From [Actinomadura] parvosata subsp. kistnae (GTDB taxonomy: Bacteria; Actinomycetota; Actinomycetes; Streptosporangiales; Streptosporangiaceae): a stretch of 64,000 nucleotides of DNA. A program made the translations under genes and the position numbers. This document shows, one piece after another, positions 43,999 through 53,126 of the stretch. How positions within the stretch are numbered: position 1 is the first letter of the stretch; each line of letters begins with the position of its first letter. The stretch is taken from positions 558,001 to 622,000 of the forward strand of contig NZ_OOHJ01000018.1 of assembly GCF_900323885.1 (NCBI RefSeq), written 5' to 3'. The notes beneath the pieces are model-generated. The model was given only the letters and a program-made list of their open reading frames with translations. It was not told the DNA's origin and ran no database searches.

Positions 43999-44664
43999 TC
44001 AGCCGGGTTTGATGCGGCGGCCCGTGAGGCGGGTGGGGATGATTTTGAGGTACTGCCCGCGTTCCCCGCCCACCCAGGGTTCCACGCCGGTGGCGACGGC
44101 GGCGGCGCGTTCGTCGGCTTCCGTGACGTGGTGCAGGGAGCCTTGGGCGAGGACGCTCCAGCCGCCGCGGGTCAGTTCCTCGATGCGGTCGACTTCGAAG
44201 GCCACCTTGTATTCCACGTCCTGCATCCCGGTGCGCAGGTCCTGGTCGGTGGTGCCGCCGGGTTCGGTGCGGAAGACGATGGCGCCGTCGCTCAGCCGGA
44301 AGTTGACGGGCAGGACGGTGGGGCCGTAGCGGCCGTCGAAGGCGATGCGGCCGACGCCGCCGGGCCGCAGCAGGTGGAGGCATTCGGATTCGGACAGGGT
44401 GACGAGTTCGGGGTGGGGGGAGGCGGGGCCGGTGCCGGACGGGGTTTCGGTGACCTCGCCGAGCAGGCCCTCCACGGTGGTGTCGAGGGCGGAGGCGAGT
44501 TTGGTGAGTGTCTCGCGGATGGAGGGGCCGTCCTCCAGGTAGGTGATGTAGCCGGCCTCGATGCCGGTGCGTTCGGCGAGTTCTTCGCGGGTGAGGCCGA
44601 GTTCGTCGCGTCGCCGCGCGATGCGGCGGCCGAGGCGTTCGATGGTGGTTACCTGCTGAGACAT
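43999..44664 (-). CDS. XRE-family helix-turn-helix fused to a PPOX-like flavin domain
   Basis: A 221-residue protein starting at ATG 44664 with AAGGAGGAGAT upstream. Residues about 7-65 are a Cro/C1-type DNA-binding domain (RIARRRDELGLTREELAERT, then GIEAGYITYLEDG). Residues about 85-215 are a pyridoxamine-phosphate-oxidase-like split barrel (LRPGGVGRIAFDG, PTVLPVNFRLSDGAIVFRT, WSVLAQGSLHHV). The fusion suggests a regulator that senses a flavin, haem or redox ligand. It is divergent from the NADH dehydrogenase gene, its probable target. Confidence 0.88.
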   Translation of the reverse strand: MSQQVTTIERLGRRIARRRDELGLTREELAERTGIEAGYITYLEDGPSIRETLTKLASALDTTVEGLLGEVTETPSGTGPASPHPELVTLSESECLHLLRPGGVGRIAFDGRYGPTVLPVNFRLSDGAIVFRTEPGGTTDQDLRTGMQDVEYKVAFEVDRIEELTRGGWSVLAQGSLHHVTEADERAAAVATGVEPWVGGERGQYLKIIPTRLTGRRIKPG

Positions 44665-44815
44665 GCGGCGATCTCCTCCTTCGTGGTCACGGTAACCGCC
44701 TTTCCCCGAGGTGTGCGGGACCAGACGTTTCGGGCGCTTCCGGCACTGGGCGGGTTTAAGAGAAGCTGGTGGTGCCATTGACATCCATGAGCCCGTTGCG
44801 GGGGAAGGAGAGATC

Positions 44816-46036
44816 ATGGTGCAGAGAGCGCGGGTCGTCGTCGTGGGGGCCGGCTTCGCCGGGCTGGCCGCGACGCGGGAGCTGGCCAGGGCGGGAGCGC
44901 TGGTGACGCTGGTCGACCGGAACCCGTACGCGACCTTTCAACCCCTCCTCTATCAGGTGGCGACGGCCGGGATGGGCACGGGCGACGTGTCGTACCCGAT
45001 CAGGACGTTCGCCGCGAAGTGGCCGAATGTGCGGGCCCGCCGGGCCGCGTTGAGCAAGCTGCTGCCGGACGAGCGGCGGGTGGAGCTGGACGACGGCGGG
45101 TCGCTCGACTACGACTATCTGGTGCTCGCCACGGGCGTGACCACGAACTGGCTGAACGTGCCGGGCGCGCGGGAGAACTCGTTGCCGATCTACTCGCTCG
45201 GCGACGCGGCGGCCCTGCGGCGGCGGTTGCAGCACTACCTGGAGGACACCGCGGCGGGCCGGCGGGAGAGCACGCACGTGGTGGTGGTCGGGGCGGGCGC
45301 GACCGGGGTCGAGACGGCGGGCACACTGGCGGAGCTGCGCCGCAAGACGCTGCCGCTGACGCATCCTGAGGTGCGGCCGGACCAGACGAGCGTGACGCTG
45401 GTGGAGCGCTTCGACTACGTGCTGGCGCCGTACAAGCCGCGGTTGCGTGACGCGGCGGCGCAGGCGCTGCGCAAGCGGGGGGTGCGGCTGCGGCTGGGCT
45501 CCACGGTGGCGGGCGTGGAGCCGGACGCGGTGCTGCTGGAGGACGGCACGCGGCTGGCCAGCGACGTGACGGTGTGGGCGCTGGGCGTCACCGCGCCGCC
45601 CGAGGTGGGTTCGTGGGGGCTGGAGCAGGGCAAGGGCGGCCGGATCACGGTCACCGAGGCGCTGAACGTGCCGGGGCGGCCGGAGATCTTCGTGGCCGGC
45701 GACCTGGCGGGGCCGCCGCATCCGCTGCCGCAGCTCGCGCAGCCGGCGATCCAGATGGGCAAGCACATCGGCAAGCAGATCGCCGCGATGGCCAAGGGCG
45801 GGCAGCCGCGGCCGTTCTCGTACCGGGATCCGGGGATCATGGCGACGGTCGGGAAGGCCGAGGCGGTGCTGCAGCTGGAGAACGGGCTGACGGTGCGCGG
45901 GCTGCCCGCCTGGCTGGCGTGGATCTTCATTCACGTGGCGTACCTGCTGGGCGGGCGCAACCGGCTGAGCGTGCTGCTCAACTTCTTCTGGAGGTACGCC
46001 GGCCCGCATCGCAGCCGGGCCAGCGTCACCCAGTGA
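44816..46036 (+). CDS. Type II NADH dehydrogenase-like FAD oxidoreductase
   Basis: A 406-residue two-dinucleotide-fold flavoprotein. ATG 44816 has AAGGAGAG upstream. Motifs: VVVVGAGFAGLAATRELARAG (FAD), VVVVGAGATGVETAGTLAEL (NADH), and VAGDLAGPPHPLPQLAQPAIQ (second FAD site). A C-terminal hydrophobic/amphipathic end (AWLAWIFIHVAYLLGGRNR) fits membrane attachment. It should pass electrons from NADH to quinone without pumping protons. Divergent from the XRE-PPOX regulator. Confidence 0.9.
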   Translation: MVQRARVVVVGAGFAGLAATRELARAGALVTLVDRNPYATFQPLLYQVATAGMGTGDVSYPIRTFAAKWPNVRARRAALSKLLPDERRVELDDGGSLDYDYLVLATGVTTNWLNVPGARENSLPIYSLGDAAALRRRLQHYLEDTAAGRRESTHVVVVGAGATGVETAGTLAELRRKTLPLTHPEVRPDQTSVTLVERFDYVLAPYKPRLRDAAAQALRKRGVRLRLGSTVAGVEPDAVLLEDGTRLASDVTVWALGVTAPPEVGSWGLEQGKGGRITVTEALNVPGRPEIFVAGDLAGPPHPLPQLAQPAIQMGKHIGKQIAAMAKGGQPRPFSYRDPGIMATVGKAEAVLQLENGLTVRGLPAWLAWIFIHVAYLLGGRNRLSVLLNFFWRYAGPHRSRASVTQ

Positions 46037-46045
46037 GCACCACCG

Positions 46046-47314
46046 TTACAGGGCGGCCGACAGCGCGGCCAGGCCGAGGTCGAGGTCGGCCTCGGGGATG
46101 TTGAGCGCGGGGCGCAGCCGTACGGACGTGGGGCCGCAGGGCAGCACCAGCACGCCGTGCTCCTCCCGCAACCGGGTCACCAGCGCGTCGCGGGTGGCCT
46201 GGTCGGGCAGGTCGAAGGCGCACATCATGCCGCGGCCGCGCACGTTCGACAGGGATTGCGGGCGCTCGGCCTCCAGCTTGGACAGCCGTTCGAGCAGGAC
46301 GCCGCCGACGGTGGCGGCGCGCGCGATCAGCCCGTCACGCTCGATGATCTCCAGGAGGCCGCGGCTGCGCACCATGTCGACCAGGCCGCCGCCCCAGGTG
46401 GAGTTGATCCGGCCGCTCTGCTGGAAGACGTTCCCGGGCACCTCGTCCACCCTGCGGCCGGCCATGATGCCGCCGACCTGCACCTTCTTGGCGAACGCGA
46501 CGATGTCCGGCGCCAGCCCGAGCTGCTGGTAGGCCCACGGCGTGCCGGTGGTGCCGCCGCCGGTCTGCACCTCGTCGAGGACGAACAACGCGTCGTGCTC
46601 GTGGCACAGGCGCTGCATGGCCTGGAGGAACTCGGACCGCATGTGGTTGTCGCCGCCCTCGCCCTGGATGGGCTCGGCGATGAAGCAGGCGATGTCGTGC
46701 GGGTGCCGTTCGAACGCCGCGCGCGCCTGCGCCAGCGCCCGCTCCTCGGCGGCCTCGACGTCGCCGAAGTGGATGGCGGGCACGTCGATGCGCGGCCAGT
46801 CGAACTTGGGGAACCGGTCGGTCTTGCCCGGCTCGGTGTTGGTGAGGCTCAGCGTGTAGCCGCTGCGGCCGTGGAACGCCTTCGTCAGGTGCATGACCTT
46901 GGTGCCGAGGTCGCGGGAGCGTCCGGCGGCCTCGTTGCGGCGGCTCTTCCAGTCGAACGCGGTCTTGAGCGCGTTCTCGACGGCCAGGGCGCCGCCCTCG
47001 ACGAAGAACAGGTGGGGCAGGTCGGGGTCGCCCAGGACGCGGACGAAGGTGTCGACGAAGTCCGCCAGGTGCTCGGTGTAGATGTCGGGGTTGGCCGGTT
47101 TGTTGCGGGCCACCTGGCCGAGCAGGCGGGCGTGGTCGGGGTCGAAGGGCGGGTTCACCCCGAGGGGGGCCGAGGCGAAGAAGGTGTAGAAGTCGAGGTA
47201 GCGGCGGCCGTCGCGGGCGTCGACCAGCCAGGAGCCGTGGCTGAGCTCCAGGTCGAGCACGAGGCGGTAGCCGTCGACGAGCAGGTGGCGGGCAAGGCGG
47301 GTGTGTACGTCCAT
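46046..47314 (-). CDS. lat: L-lysine 6-aminotransferase
   Basis: A 422-residue class III aminotransferase that turns L-lysine into 2-aminoadipate 6-semialdehyde. Family-specific features: LDFYTFFASAPLGVNPP near the start, EGGALAVENALKTAFDWKSRRN, FVLDEVQTGGGTTGTPWAY and the PLP lysine in VAFAKKVQVGGI (about 276/277). The ATG at 47314 has GGAGGTG upstream. No piperideine-6-carboxylate dehydrogenase gene follows, so the partner enzyme is elsewhere. The stretch just upstream is AT-rich (TATATATTG near 47368) and probably holds the promoter. It converges with the NADH dehydrogenase gene, 9 bp apart. Confidence 0.93.
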   Translation of the reverse strand: MDVHTRLARHLLVDGYRLVLDLELSHGSWLVDARDGRRYLDFYTFFASAPLGVNPPFDPDHARLLGQVARNKPANPDIYTEHLADFVDTFVRVLGDPDLPHLFFVEGGALAVENALKTAFDWKSRRNEAAGRSRDLGTKVMHLTKAFHGRSGYTLSLTNTEPGKTDRFPKFDWPRIDVPAIHFGDVEAAEERALAQARAAFERHPHDIACFIAEPIQGEGGDNHMRSEFLQAMQRLCHEHDALFVLDEVQTGGGTTGTPWAYQQLGLAPDIVAFAKKVQVGGIMAGRRVDEVPGNVFQQSGRINSTWGGGLVDMVRSRGLLEIIERDGLIARAATVGGVLLERLSKLEAERPQSLSNVRGRGMMCAFDLPDQATRDALVTRLREEHGVLVLPCGPTSVRLRPALNIPEADLDLGLAALSAAL

Positions 47315-47378
47315 GGCACCTCCACAGTGGGTGGAAGCCTGGCATTCCTCTTGCGGAACACGGCTATATATTGAAAAT

Positions 47379-47921
47379 TTACGGCACACCTGCCTTCGGC
47401 GTGAAGTTCTTCACCCGTAGCGACAGCGCGATCATCGCGATGCCGTACAGGACGGCGAAGGCGCCGATCAGCCAGACGAGGCTGAGCAGGCCGGCGCCCG
47501 GCCAGATGAGCAGGAGTACGCCGAAGATCACTGACAGCGCGCCGCCGACGATGAACATCCACTCGTTGTCGATGAGCTTGCGCAGGTGGATGCCCGCCAC
47601 GATCTCGGAGACGCCGGTCAGTATCGCCCAGAATGCCACGACGTAGAGCAGGGCGAGAGAGGTGATGCCGGGCCAGACGAACGCGACGATGCCGGCCAGG
47701 ATGCCGATGACGCCGGAGGTGAGGAGCCAGGCGCGCGAGCGGGTGCCGTGCCGGAATCCGGCGAACAGCGCGAAGATGCCGCTGACGAGGGCGTACGCGC
47801 CGAAGAAGGTCACCAGGACGAGCAGCGTGATGCCCGGCCAGATGAGGGCCAGGATGCCGAAGATGACGGCCGCCAGGCCCCTGATGAGCAGCAGCCACCA
47901 TGTCCGCGAGAGTTCCCCCAT
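47379..47921 (-). CDS. HdeD-like DUF308 membrane protein
   Basis: A 180-residue protein with six hydrophobic helices arranged as three repeats of the DUF308 unit (GILALIWPGITLLVLVTFFGAYALVSGIF, GILAGIVAFVWPG, FGVLLLIWPGAGLLSLVWLIGAFAVLYGI given in parts). E. coli HdeD is linked to acid resistance; in actinobacteria the role is unclear. It precedes the lysine aminotransferase gene on the same strand with a 64-bp gap. Confidence 0.88.
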   Translation of the reverse strand: MGELSRTWWLLLIRGLAAVIFGILALIWPGITLLVLVTFFGAYALVSGIFALFAGFRHGTRSRAWLLTSGVIGILAGIVAFVWPGITSLALLYVVAFWAILTGVSEIVAGIHLRKLIDNEWMFIVGGALSVIFGVLLLIWPGAGLLSLVWLIGAFAVLYGIAMIALSLRVKNFTPKAGVP

Positions 47922-47986
47922 GCTGGTCTGCTTTCCGGCTTTTGCCCGGAAACAGACCAGCAGTGGGTCAAATGTCGGCGATCAGC

Positions 47987-48055
47987 CCCAGGCGACCAGG
48001 CCAGGTGAGCAGGCCCGGGCGACCAGGCCCAGATGATCAGGCCCAGGTGATCATG
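47987..48055. repeat. Tandem ~14-bp minisatellite over the serine hydrolase stop codon
   Basis: Five imperfect units of the type CCCAGGTGATCAGG (starts 47987, 48001, 48014, 48028, 48042; one unit is 13 bp). The last unit contains the stop codon of the minus-strand serine hydrolase gene (48051-48053). Confidence 0.75.
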
Positions 48056-49388
48056 AGCCCTTCACCAAACCGAAGGCGGCGCGGACCACGCCGAGCTGCT
48101 CGTCGGTCGTCTGCGGCTTGAGCGGCTTGCCGGGGTCGGTGGCCATGGTGGTGACGACGTACGCCTTCCCCTCCGGCGTACGCGCGAGGAAGCTCAGGTC
48201 CGACACCCCCGGCTCCGACCCGCCCTTGAACCACCGGACCGGCCACCGCGCCGGGTCCAGCCCGACCCCGGCGTCGTTGATCGACATGATCTCGCCGATC
48301 CGCCGGTCGCCCTGTTTCACCAGGCCCGCGTACGCCCGGCAGACCTCCTCCGGGGAGGCGTACCACTCCAGGGAGCCCAGCTCGCGCGGCTCGGTCCACA
48401 TGCCGACCTTCGACAGCGGCACCGCGGCCACGACCTTCTCCAGGTAGGCCCGCTGCTTGGCGTCGCCGAGCGAGAGGTACCGCCTGGCGTGGCCGGGGTA
48501 ACCGGCGCCCTTGAGCACGAACATGTCGCGCGTGGTCAGCAGCGGCACGTTGCGCTCGTCGCGGACGCCCCACGCGCGCATGGTGCGCTCGACCGCCTTG
48601 CGGCCCACCTTGTGGATCAGCAGGTCGGTGGCGGTGTTGTCGCTGATGGAGATCATCAGCTTGGCGGCCTCCAGCACGGTGACCTGGCTGCCGTCGGGGC
48701 GGTTCTGCAGCTCGCCCGACGGCAGGCTCTTCAGCTCGGACTTGATCGTGAGCTTGGTGTCCCAGCCGAGGGCGCCGCTCCTGACGCGTTCGGCCACGGC
48801 GCCCAGCACGTACAGCTTGACCATGGAGCCGAGCGGGCGCCGCTCGCGGGCGGCGACGGCGTGCGCGGGGCGGCAGGTGCCGTCGGGGGCGAGCTCGGCC
48901 GCCAGGAAGCCGGCCTGCGGGGAGATGGCGCGCAGCCGCTCGTCCAGCTCGGCCCAGGTGCGCGGGTCGGGCTGGGTGAACATCAGGCCGACCAGGAGGC
49001 CGGCGGCGTCCACGGTGATCACGATGTTGACCGACTCGGCGCCCACGGCGGCCTGCGCGACCAGGTACCCGTTCTTGGAGGACACCACGCGCTCCAGCCG
49101 GATGCCCTTGAGGCCGGCCAGGGTCTGGTTGATCTGCGCGGGCGGCACGCTCTTGAGGAAGGCGGCGGTGAAGTGCCCGGACAGCTCGCTCTCCGCGACG
49201 GGCGCGCGGGTGGCCGCGTCGAGCAGCCAGCCGAGCTGGCGTCCCGCCGGAGTGCCGGGGATCTCGGGCGTGGCGGCGATCGGCGCGTTTGTGGTGCCGG
49301 CGTGGACGGGCCCGCCGGCGCAGGCCGTCAGGGCGATCGCCGCCGCGGCCGCCGCGAGGACCCGCACGGGCTTCGACGGAGTGTGCAT
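48051..49388 (-). CDS. Lipoprotein serine hydrolase, LpqF/ORF12 (class A beta-lactamase-like)
   Basis: A 445-residue protein with AAGGGAG upstream and a lipoprotein signal (ALTAC, Cys23). Residues about 45-140 resemble the NTF2-like N-terminal domain of ORF12/LpqF; the rest is a class A beta-lactamase fold with SMVK (Ser188, Lys191), SDN (249-251) and KGG in WFKGGSEPG in the KTG position. ORF12 from the clavulanate cluster has the same two-domain plan. The natural substrate is unknown; esterase or weak beta-lactam activity is possible. The stop codon lies inside a tandem repeat. Confidence 0.85.
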   Translation of the reverse strand: MHTPSKPVRVLAAAAAAIALTACAGGPVHAGTTNAPIAATPEIPGTPAGRQLGWLLDAATRAPVAESELSGHFTAAFLKSVPPAQINQTLAGLKGIRLERVVSSKNGYLVAQAAVGAESVNIVITVDAAGLLVGLMFTQPDPRTWAELDERLRAISPQAGFLAAELAPDGTCRPAHAVAARERRPLGSMVKLYVLGAVAERVRSGALGWDTKLTIKSELKSLPSGELQNRPDGSQVTVLEAAKLMISISDNTATDLLIHKVGRKAVERTMRAWGVRDERNVPLLTTRDMFVLKGAGYPGHARRYLSLGDAKQRAYLEKVVAAVPLSKVGMWTEPRELGSLEWYASPEEVCRAYAGLVKQGDRRIGEIMSINDAGVGLDPARWPVRWFKGGSEPGVSDLSFLARTPEGKAYVVTTMATDPGKPLKPQTTDEQLGVVRAAFGLVKGS

Positions 49389-49554
49389 GACGAGGGCTCC
49401 CTTTCAGAGGTCGGCTTCGTGGCTCCAGCCAACCCGCGCGGGCGCGCCCGGCACCACCGTGTGAGCCGCCGTTCGGGACGGTGCGGAAGGCCGCCGGAAA
49501 TATGCGGATAACCTCATAGACGCTCCCCCGAACAGCTCGTCACGATGGGGCCCT

Positions 49555-51288
49555 ATGAGTTCCAGGCTGGTGGCCGGGCCGCTGGCGTTGATCGCCGCCG
49601 GCGGGGTGGTGGCCGGGCCGCTGCTGGAGAGCGGGCTGCCCGCCCCGCCGCAGCAGTGGGTGTTCGCCGTGCTCTGCCTGCCGCTGCCCGCGCTGGGCTG
49701 GCTGCTGGCCGTCAGGCGGCCCGAGCTGCGCTACGGCTGGCTGCTGCTGGCCGCCGCCCTGTCGCTGGGGCTGAGCGTGCTCGGCATCGGCCTGTCGGCC
49801 CGGGGCGACGGGCACGTGCTGCTCACCGCGCTCATCGCGCTCAGCACCGTGTTCTACGGGCTGACCTGGATCTTCGTGCCCCTGCTGTTCCCCGACGGGC
49901 GGCTGCCGTCCCGCCGGTGGCGGGCCGTGGCGTGGCTCTCGGGCGGCGCGATCGCCCTGCACGCGGCCGGGAACGTGGCCTACGGCTACGACCCGTACCA
50001 CCTGCCCGCCTGGCCGCTGTCGCCCGTGCAGCTCGCCGGCGCGCTCGTCTCGGCGGCCGGGCAGCTCACCACGTGGGTCATGGCGGTGGTCGTGCTCTGC
50101 GGCCTGGTCGTGCGGTGGCGGCGCAGCGAACAGGCGGAGCGCGGCCAGTACGCCTGGATGGTCGGCGGCATGGCCGCGACCGCGGTGGGAGCGGTGCTGC
50201 TGTCGCTGTTCCACTTCGGCGGCCTGCGGTACGGGGCCGTCGGGCTGGTCGGGGTGCTGGCCGTGGTGGGCTCGCTGCCGGCCGCCATCGCGGTGGCGGT
50301 GGTGCGGCACCGGCTGCTCGACGTCCGGGTGGGGCTGCGCGGCTCGCGCCTGCACCTGGTGTTCGACCTGCGGCCCACGGTGGACGAGGTGCTGTCCGAC
50401 CTCGGCACGGCGCTGGAGCAGACGCCCGAGCCGGTCGAGCAGCTGGCCCGGCTGGCGGCGGCCGTACGGACCGGGCTGGACCTGCGGTGGGCGGCGGTGA
50501 CGCTGGCGGACGGCACGCGCGTCGTCTCCGGCGACCAGGAGGGCCGGCCGGTGCTGGAGCTGCCGGTACGCGGCGGCCGCATCGAGTGCGGGCCCCGCGA
50601 CTCCGGCCCGCTGACCCGCGTGGACCGGCGGCTCCTGGAGGCGCTGGCCGTGCCCGCCGGGCTGGCCATCCAGAGCGCCGGGCTGGTCACCCGCCTGGTC
50701 AACGCCCAGGAGGCCGAGCGGCGGCGCATCGAGCGCAACATCCACGACGGCGTGCAGCAGCAGCTCGTCGCCCTCATCGCCGGCCTGGAGCTGGCCAGGG
50801 CGACCGGCGCGGGCCCCGAGATGCTGGCGAACCTGCGCGAGCAGGCCCGCCAGACCCTCGCCGACCTGCGCGAGCTGGCCGCCGGCATCCACCCGTCGGC
50901 GCTCAGCCAGGGCGGCCTGGTGGAGGCCGTGGAGGAACGCTGCTCGCGCCTGCCCGTACGGACGACGGTGGCCTCTCCCCCGTCGTTGCGGGCCAGGCGC
51001 TTCGCCGACGAGATCGAGGGCGCGATGTACTTCACGGTGAGCGAGGCCGTGGCGAACGCGCTCAAGCACGCGGCCGCGTCCGCCGTCGAGGTCCGCCTGG
51101 CGCTGGACGGCGGCCGGCTGCGCGCCACCGTGGCCGACGACGGCAAGGGCTTCGACCCGCGCACGCCGGCCCGCCGGGGCCTGGCCACGCTGGAGGACCG
51201 GCTGGACGCGCTGGGCGGGCGCCTGACCGTGCAGAGTGAGCCGGGGAAGGGGACACGAGTGGAGGCGTGGGTGCCGGTCGATGGGTGA
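49555..51288 (+). CDS. Membrane sensor histidine kinase (HisKA_3/NarX type)
   Basis: A 577-residue kinase with about eight to ten membrane helices in the first 255 residues, a short GAF-like region (about 280-370), then HisKA_3: AERRRIERNIHDGVQQQL with His397. The ATPase domain shows SEAVANALKHA (N box), VADDGKGFD (G1) and LEDRLDALGG. No clear external sensor domain, so it may sense the membrane itself. It overlaps the response regulator gene by 8 bp and is its partner. Confidence 0.92.
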   Translation: MSSRLVAGPLALIAAGGVVAGPLLESGLPAPPQQWVFAVLCLPLPALGWLLAVRRPELRYGWLLLAAALSLGLSVLGIGLSARGDGHVLLTALIALSTVFYGLTWIFVPLLFPDGRLPSRRWRAVAWLSGGAIALHAAGNVAYGYDPYHLPAWPLSPVQLAGALVSAAGQLTTWVMAVVVLCGLVVRWRRSEQAERGQYAWMVGGMAATAVGAVLLSLFHFGGLRYGAVGLVGVLAVVGSLPAAIAVAVVRHRLLDVRVGLRGSRLHLVFDLRPTVDEVLSDLGTALEQTPEPVEQLARLAAAVRTGLDLRWAAVTLADGTRVVSGDQEGRPVLELPVRGGRIECGPRDSGPLTRVDRRLLEALAVPAGLAIQSAGLVTRLVNAQEAERRRIERNIHDGVQQQLVALIAGLELARATGAGPEMLANLREQARQTLADLRELAAGIHPSALSQGGLVEAVEERCSRLPVRTTVASPPSLRARRFADEIEGAMYFTVSEAVANALKHAAASAVEVRLALDGGRLRATVADDGKGFDPRTPARRGLATLEDRLDALGGRLTVQSEPGKGTRVEAWVPVDG

Positions 51289-51967
51289 GCGGATCCGTAC
51301 GGTGGTCGCGGACGACCACTACCTGGTGCGCGAGGGCACCCGGCAGCTGCTGGAGCTGTCGGGCGAGGTGACGGTCGTGGGCGCGGTGGGCGACGCCGAC
51401 GAGCTGCTCGACGCCGTCCGCAGGCTCGGCCCCGACGTCGTGATCACCGACATCCGGATGCCGGGGGGCGACTGGCGGCAGGGCTTCGAGGGCATCGACG
51501 CCGCCCACCGCATCCGCTCCGCGCACCCTCGGGTGGGGGTGGTGGTGCTGTCGCAGTTCTCGGACGCGTTGTTCGCGTTCGAGCTGTTCAAGCACGGCAC
51601 CGAGGGGTTCGCGTACCTGCTCAAGGACCGGGTCGGCGACCTCGACGAGCTGCTGGGGGCGATCAGGGCGGTGGCCTCGGGCGGCTCGGTCATCGACCCG
51701 AAGGTGGTGGAGGGCCTGCTGGCCCGACGCGACGTGCGGGGCCAGCAGGAGGCCCTGACCCCGCGGGAGCGGGACGTGCTGCGCGAGATGGCCCACGGCC
51801 GGACGAACTCCGCCATCGCGCGGGCCCTGCACCTGTCGATCTCCTCGGTGGAGAAGAACGTGAACGCCATCTTCACCAAGCTCGGCCTGGAGAACAGCGG
51901 CGACGTGCACCGGCGGGTGGCGGCGGTGCTGGCCTACCTGGGGCCCGAGCCGACTCAGGAGCGGTAG
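51281..51967 (+). CDS. NarL/LuxR-type response regulator
   Basis: A 228-residue regulator: receiver domain with acidic pocket DD (11-12), phosphoacceptor Asp57 in ITDIRMPG, and Lys in LLKDRVGD; then a LuxR helix-turn-helix (LTPRERDVLREMAHGRTNSA, LSISSVEKNVNAIFTKLGL). ATG 51281 lies inside the end of the kinase gene, so they are coupled. The 3' end overlaps the convergent DUF418 gene by 13 bp. Confidence 0.94.
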   Translation: MGERIRTVVADDHYLVREGTRQLLELSGEVTVVGAVGDADELLDAVRRLGPDVVITDIRMPGGDWRQGFEGIDAAHRIRSAHPRVGVVVLSQFSDALFAFELFKHGTEGFAYLLKDRVGDLDELLGAIRAVASGGSVIDPKVVEGLLARRDVRGQQEALTPRERDVLREMAHGRTNSAIARALHLSISSVEKNVNAIFTKLGLENSGDVHRRVAAVLAYLGPEPTQER

Positions 51968-53103
51968 GCGAGGCGCCGCAGCAGGAGCTCGGCCGGGCCC
52001 CGGTGGCCGACGCGGCGCATGAGGTCGGCCAGGCGCAGCGAGAGCAGCCACGTCAGCGCCGCCACCAGAGCGGCGCCGGCCAGGCCGAGGTGGCCCTGGA
52101 GGCCCAGCCCGTACGGGGAGAAGACGGCGACGAACACCACGGACTGGAAGAGGTACATGGTCATCGAGCGCCGCCCGAGCGCCTCGACCATGGTGGTGAG
52201 CCGGCTGCGCCGCCGCTGCGCCCGGATCGCGACGAGGGCGACGAGCGCCGCCAGGCCGATGCCGCCCGCGTACCCGGTGAGGGGCTGAACCAGCGCGGCC
52301 GCCCACAGGGCCGCGGGTGACGGCTCGGCCCACATCCCAATCTGGACGAGGGCGGCGGGCAGGGAGCCGGCGACGGACACGGCGGTGGTGGCGACGGCGG
52401 TGCGCAGCAGGAGGCGGCGGTGCCGGGCGGGCTCCTCCAGGTAGCGGCGGCGGGCCGCCCACATGCCCAGCACGATGGCGGGCACGACCGCGAGGACGCC
52501 GGCCACCAGGCCGAAGGGCCAGGCCGTGAGCCGGTCGGCGAGCAGGGCCCAGAAGCCCTCGCCGGCGACCGCGACGCTGCCCGCCGTGTAGGTGGGGAGG
52601 CCCTGCGACATCGGGAACCACAGGCCGGCCCCGACAACGGCGGTGGCGGGCACGAGCGTGAGCCCGGCCGTCCACAGCAGGGCCCGGTCTCCTCGCCGCG
52701 GCAGGCCGGCCAGCACGATGGAGGCCAGGCCGTAGACGGCGAGGATGTCGAGCGGGACGAGCAGCACCACGTGCGCGAGGCCGAGGGCGACGAGCCACCG
52801 GCCGCGCCGGCGCAGCAGCCTGCGGCCGCCCACCTCATCGGCGCCGGAGCGGCCGAGCAGCTGCACGAGCGCGTAGCCGAACAGGAAGGCGAACATCGGC
52901 CGCGCGTGATTGTCGACGAAGAGGAAGCAGAAGAGGTCGGTGATCGTGTTGAGCGTCTCGGGGCCGCGCCGGACGTCGGTCACGTACAGGGGCGCGTGCG
53001 CGAGCGCGATGGCCAGCAGCATCGCGCCGCGGGCCAGGTCGGGGGCGAGGGCCCGCTCCTCGGTGGCGCGCGGCGGGGCCGGCGCCACCGTCGTGGTGGT
53101 CAT
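51955..53103 (-). CDS. DUF418 family membrane protein
   Basis: A 382-residue polytopic protein starting at ATG 53103 after GAGGAGG; the open frame upstream is not part of it. ERALAPDLARGAMLLAIALAHAP is the family opening, and GRRSMTMYLFQSVVFVAVFSPYG the conserved C-terminal DUF418 segment. The function is unknown; membrane acyl transfer is often proposed. Although it converges with the two-component pair, the 13-bp overlap suggests stable neighbourhood. It is a distant paralogue of the gene at 22793-23995. Confidence 0.87.
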   Translation of the reverse strand: MTTTTVAPAPPRATEERALAPDLARGAMLLAIALAHAPLYVTDVRRGPETLNTITDLFCFLFVDNHARPMFAFLFGYALVQLLGRSGADEVGGRRLLRRRGRWLVALGLAHVVLLVPLDILAVYGLASIVLAGLPRRGDRALLWTAGLTLVPATAVVGAGLWFPMSQGLPTYTAGSVAVAGEGFWALLADRLTAWPFGLVAGVLAVVPAIVLGMWAARRRYLEEPARHRRLLLRTAVATTAVSVAGSLPAALVQIGMWAEPSPAALWAAALVQPLTGYAGGIGLAALVALVAIRAQRRRSRLTTMVEALGRRSMTMYLFQSVVFVAVFSPYGLGLQGHLGLAGAALVAALTWLLSLRLADLMRRVGHRGPAELLLRRLAYRS

Positions 53104-53126
53104 GCGTCCTCCTCGGGACAGGGGCG

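Noticed and set aside
46046..49388. Beta-lactam biosynthetic cluster
   Set aside because: Only a lysine aminotransferase and an ORF12-like hydrolase are present; no ACV synthetase, isopenicillin N synthase or clavulanate genes are seen.
51062..52798. 578-codon open frame on the minus strand
   Set aside because: It runs across the histidine kinase, the response regulator and part of the DUF418 gene in a frame that matches no family.
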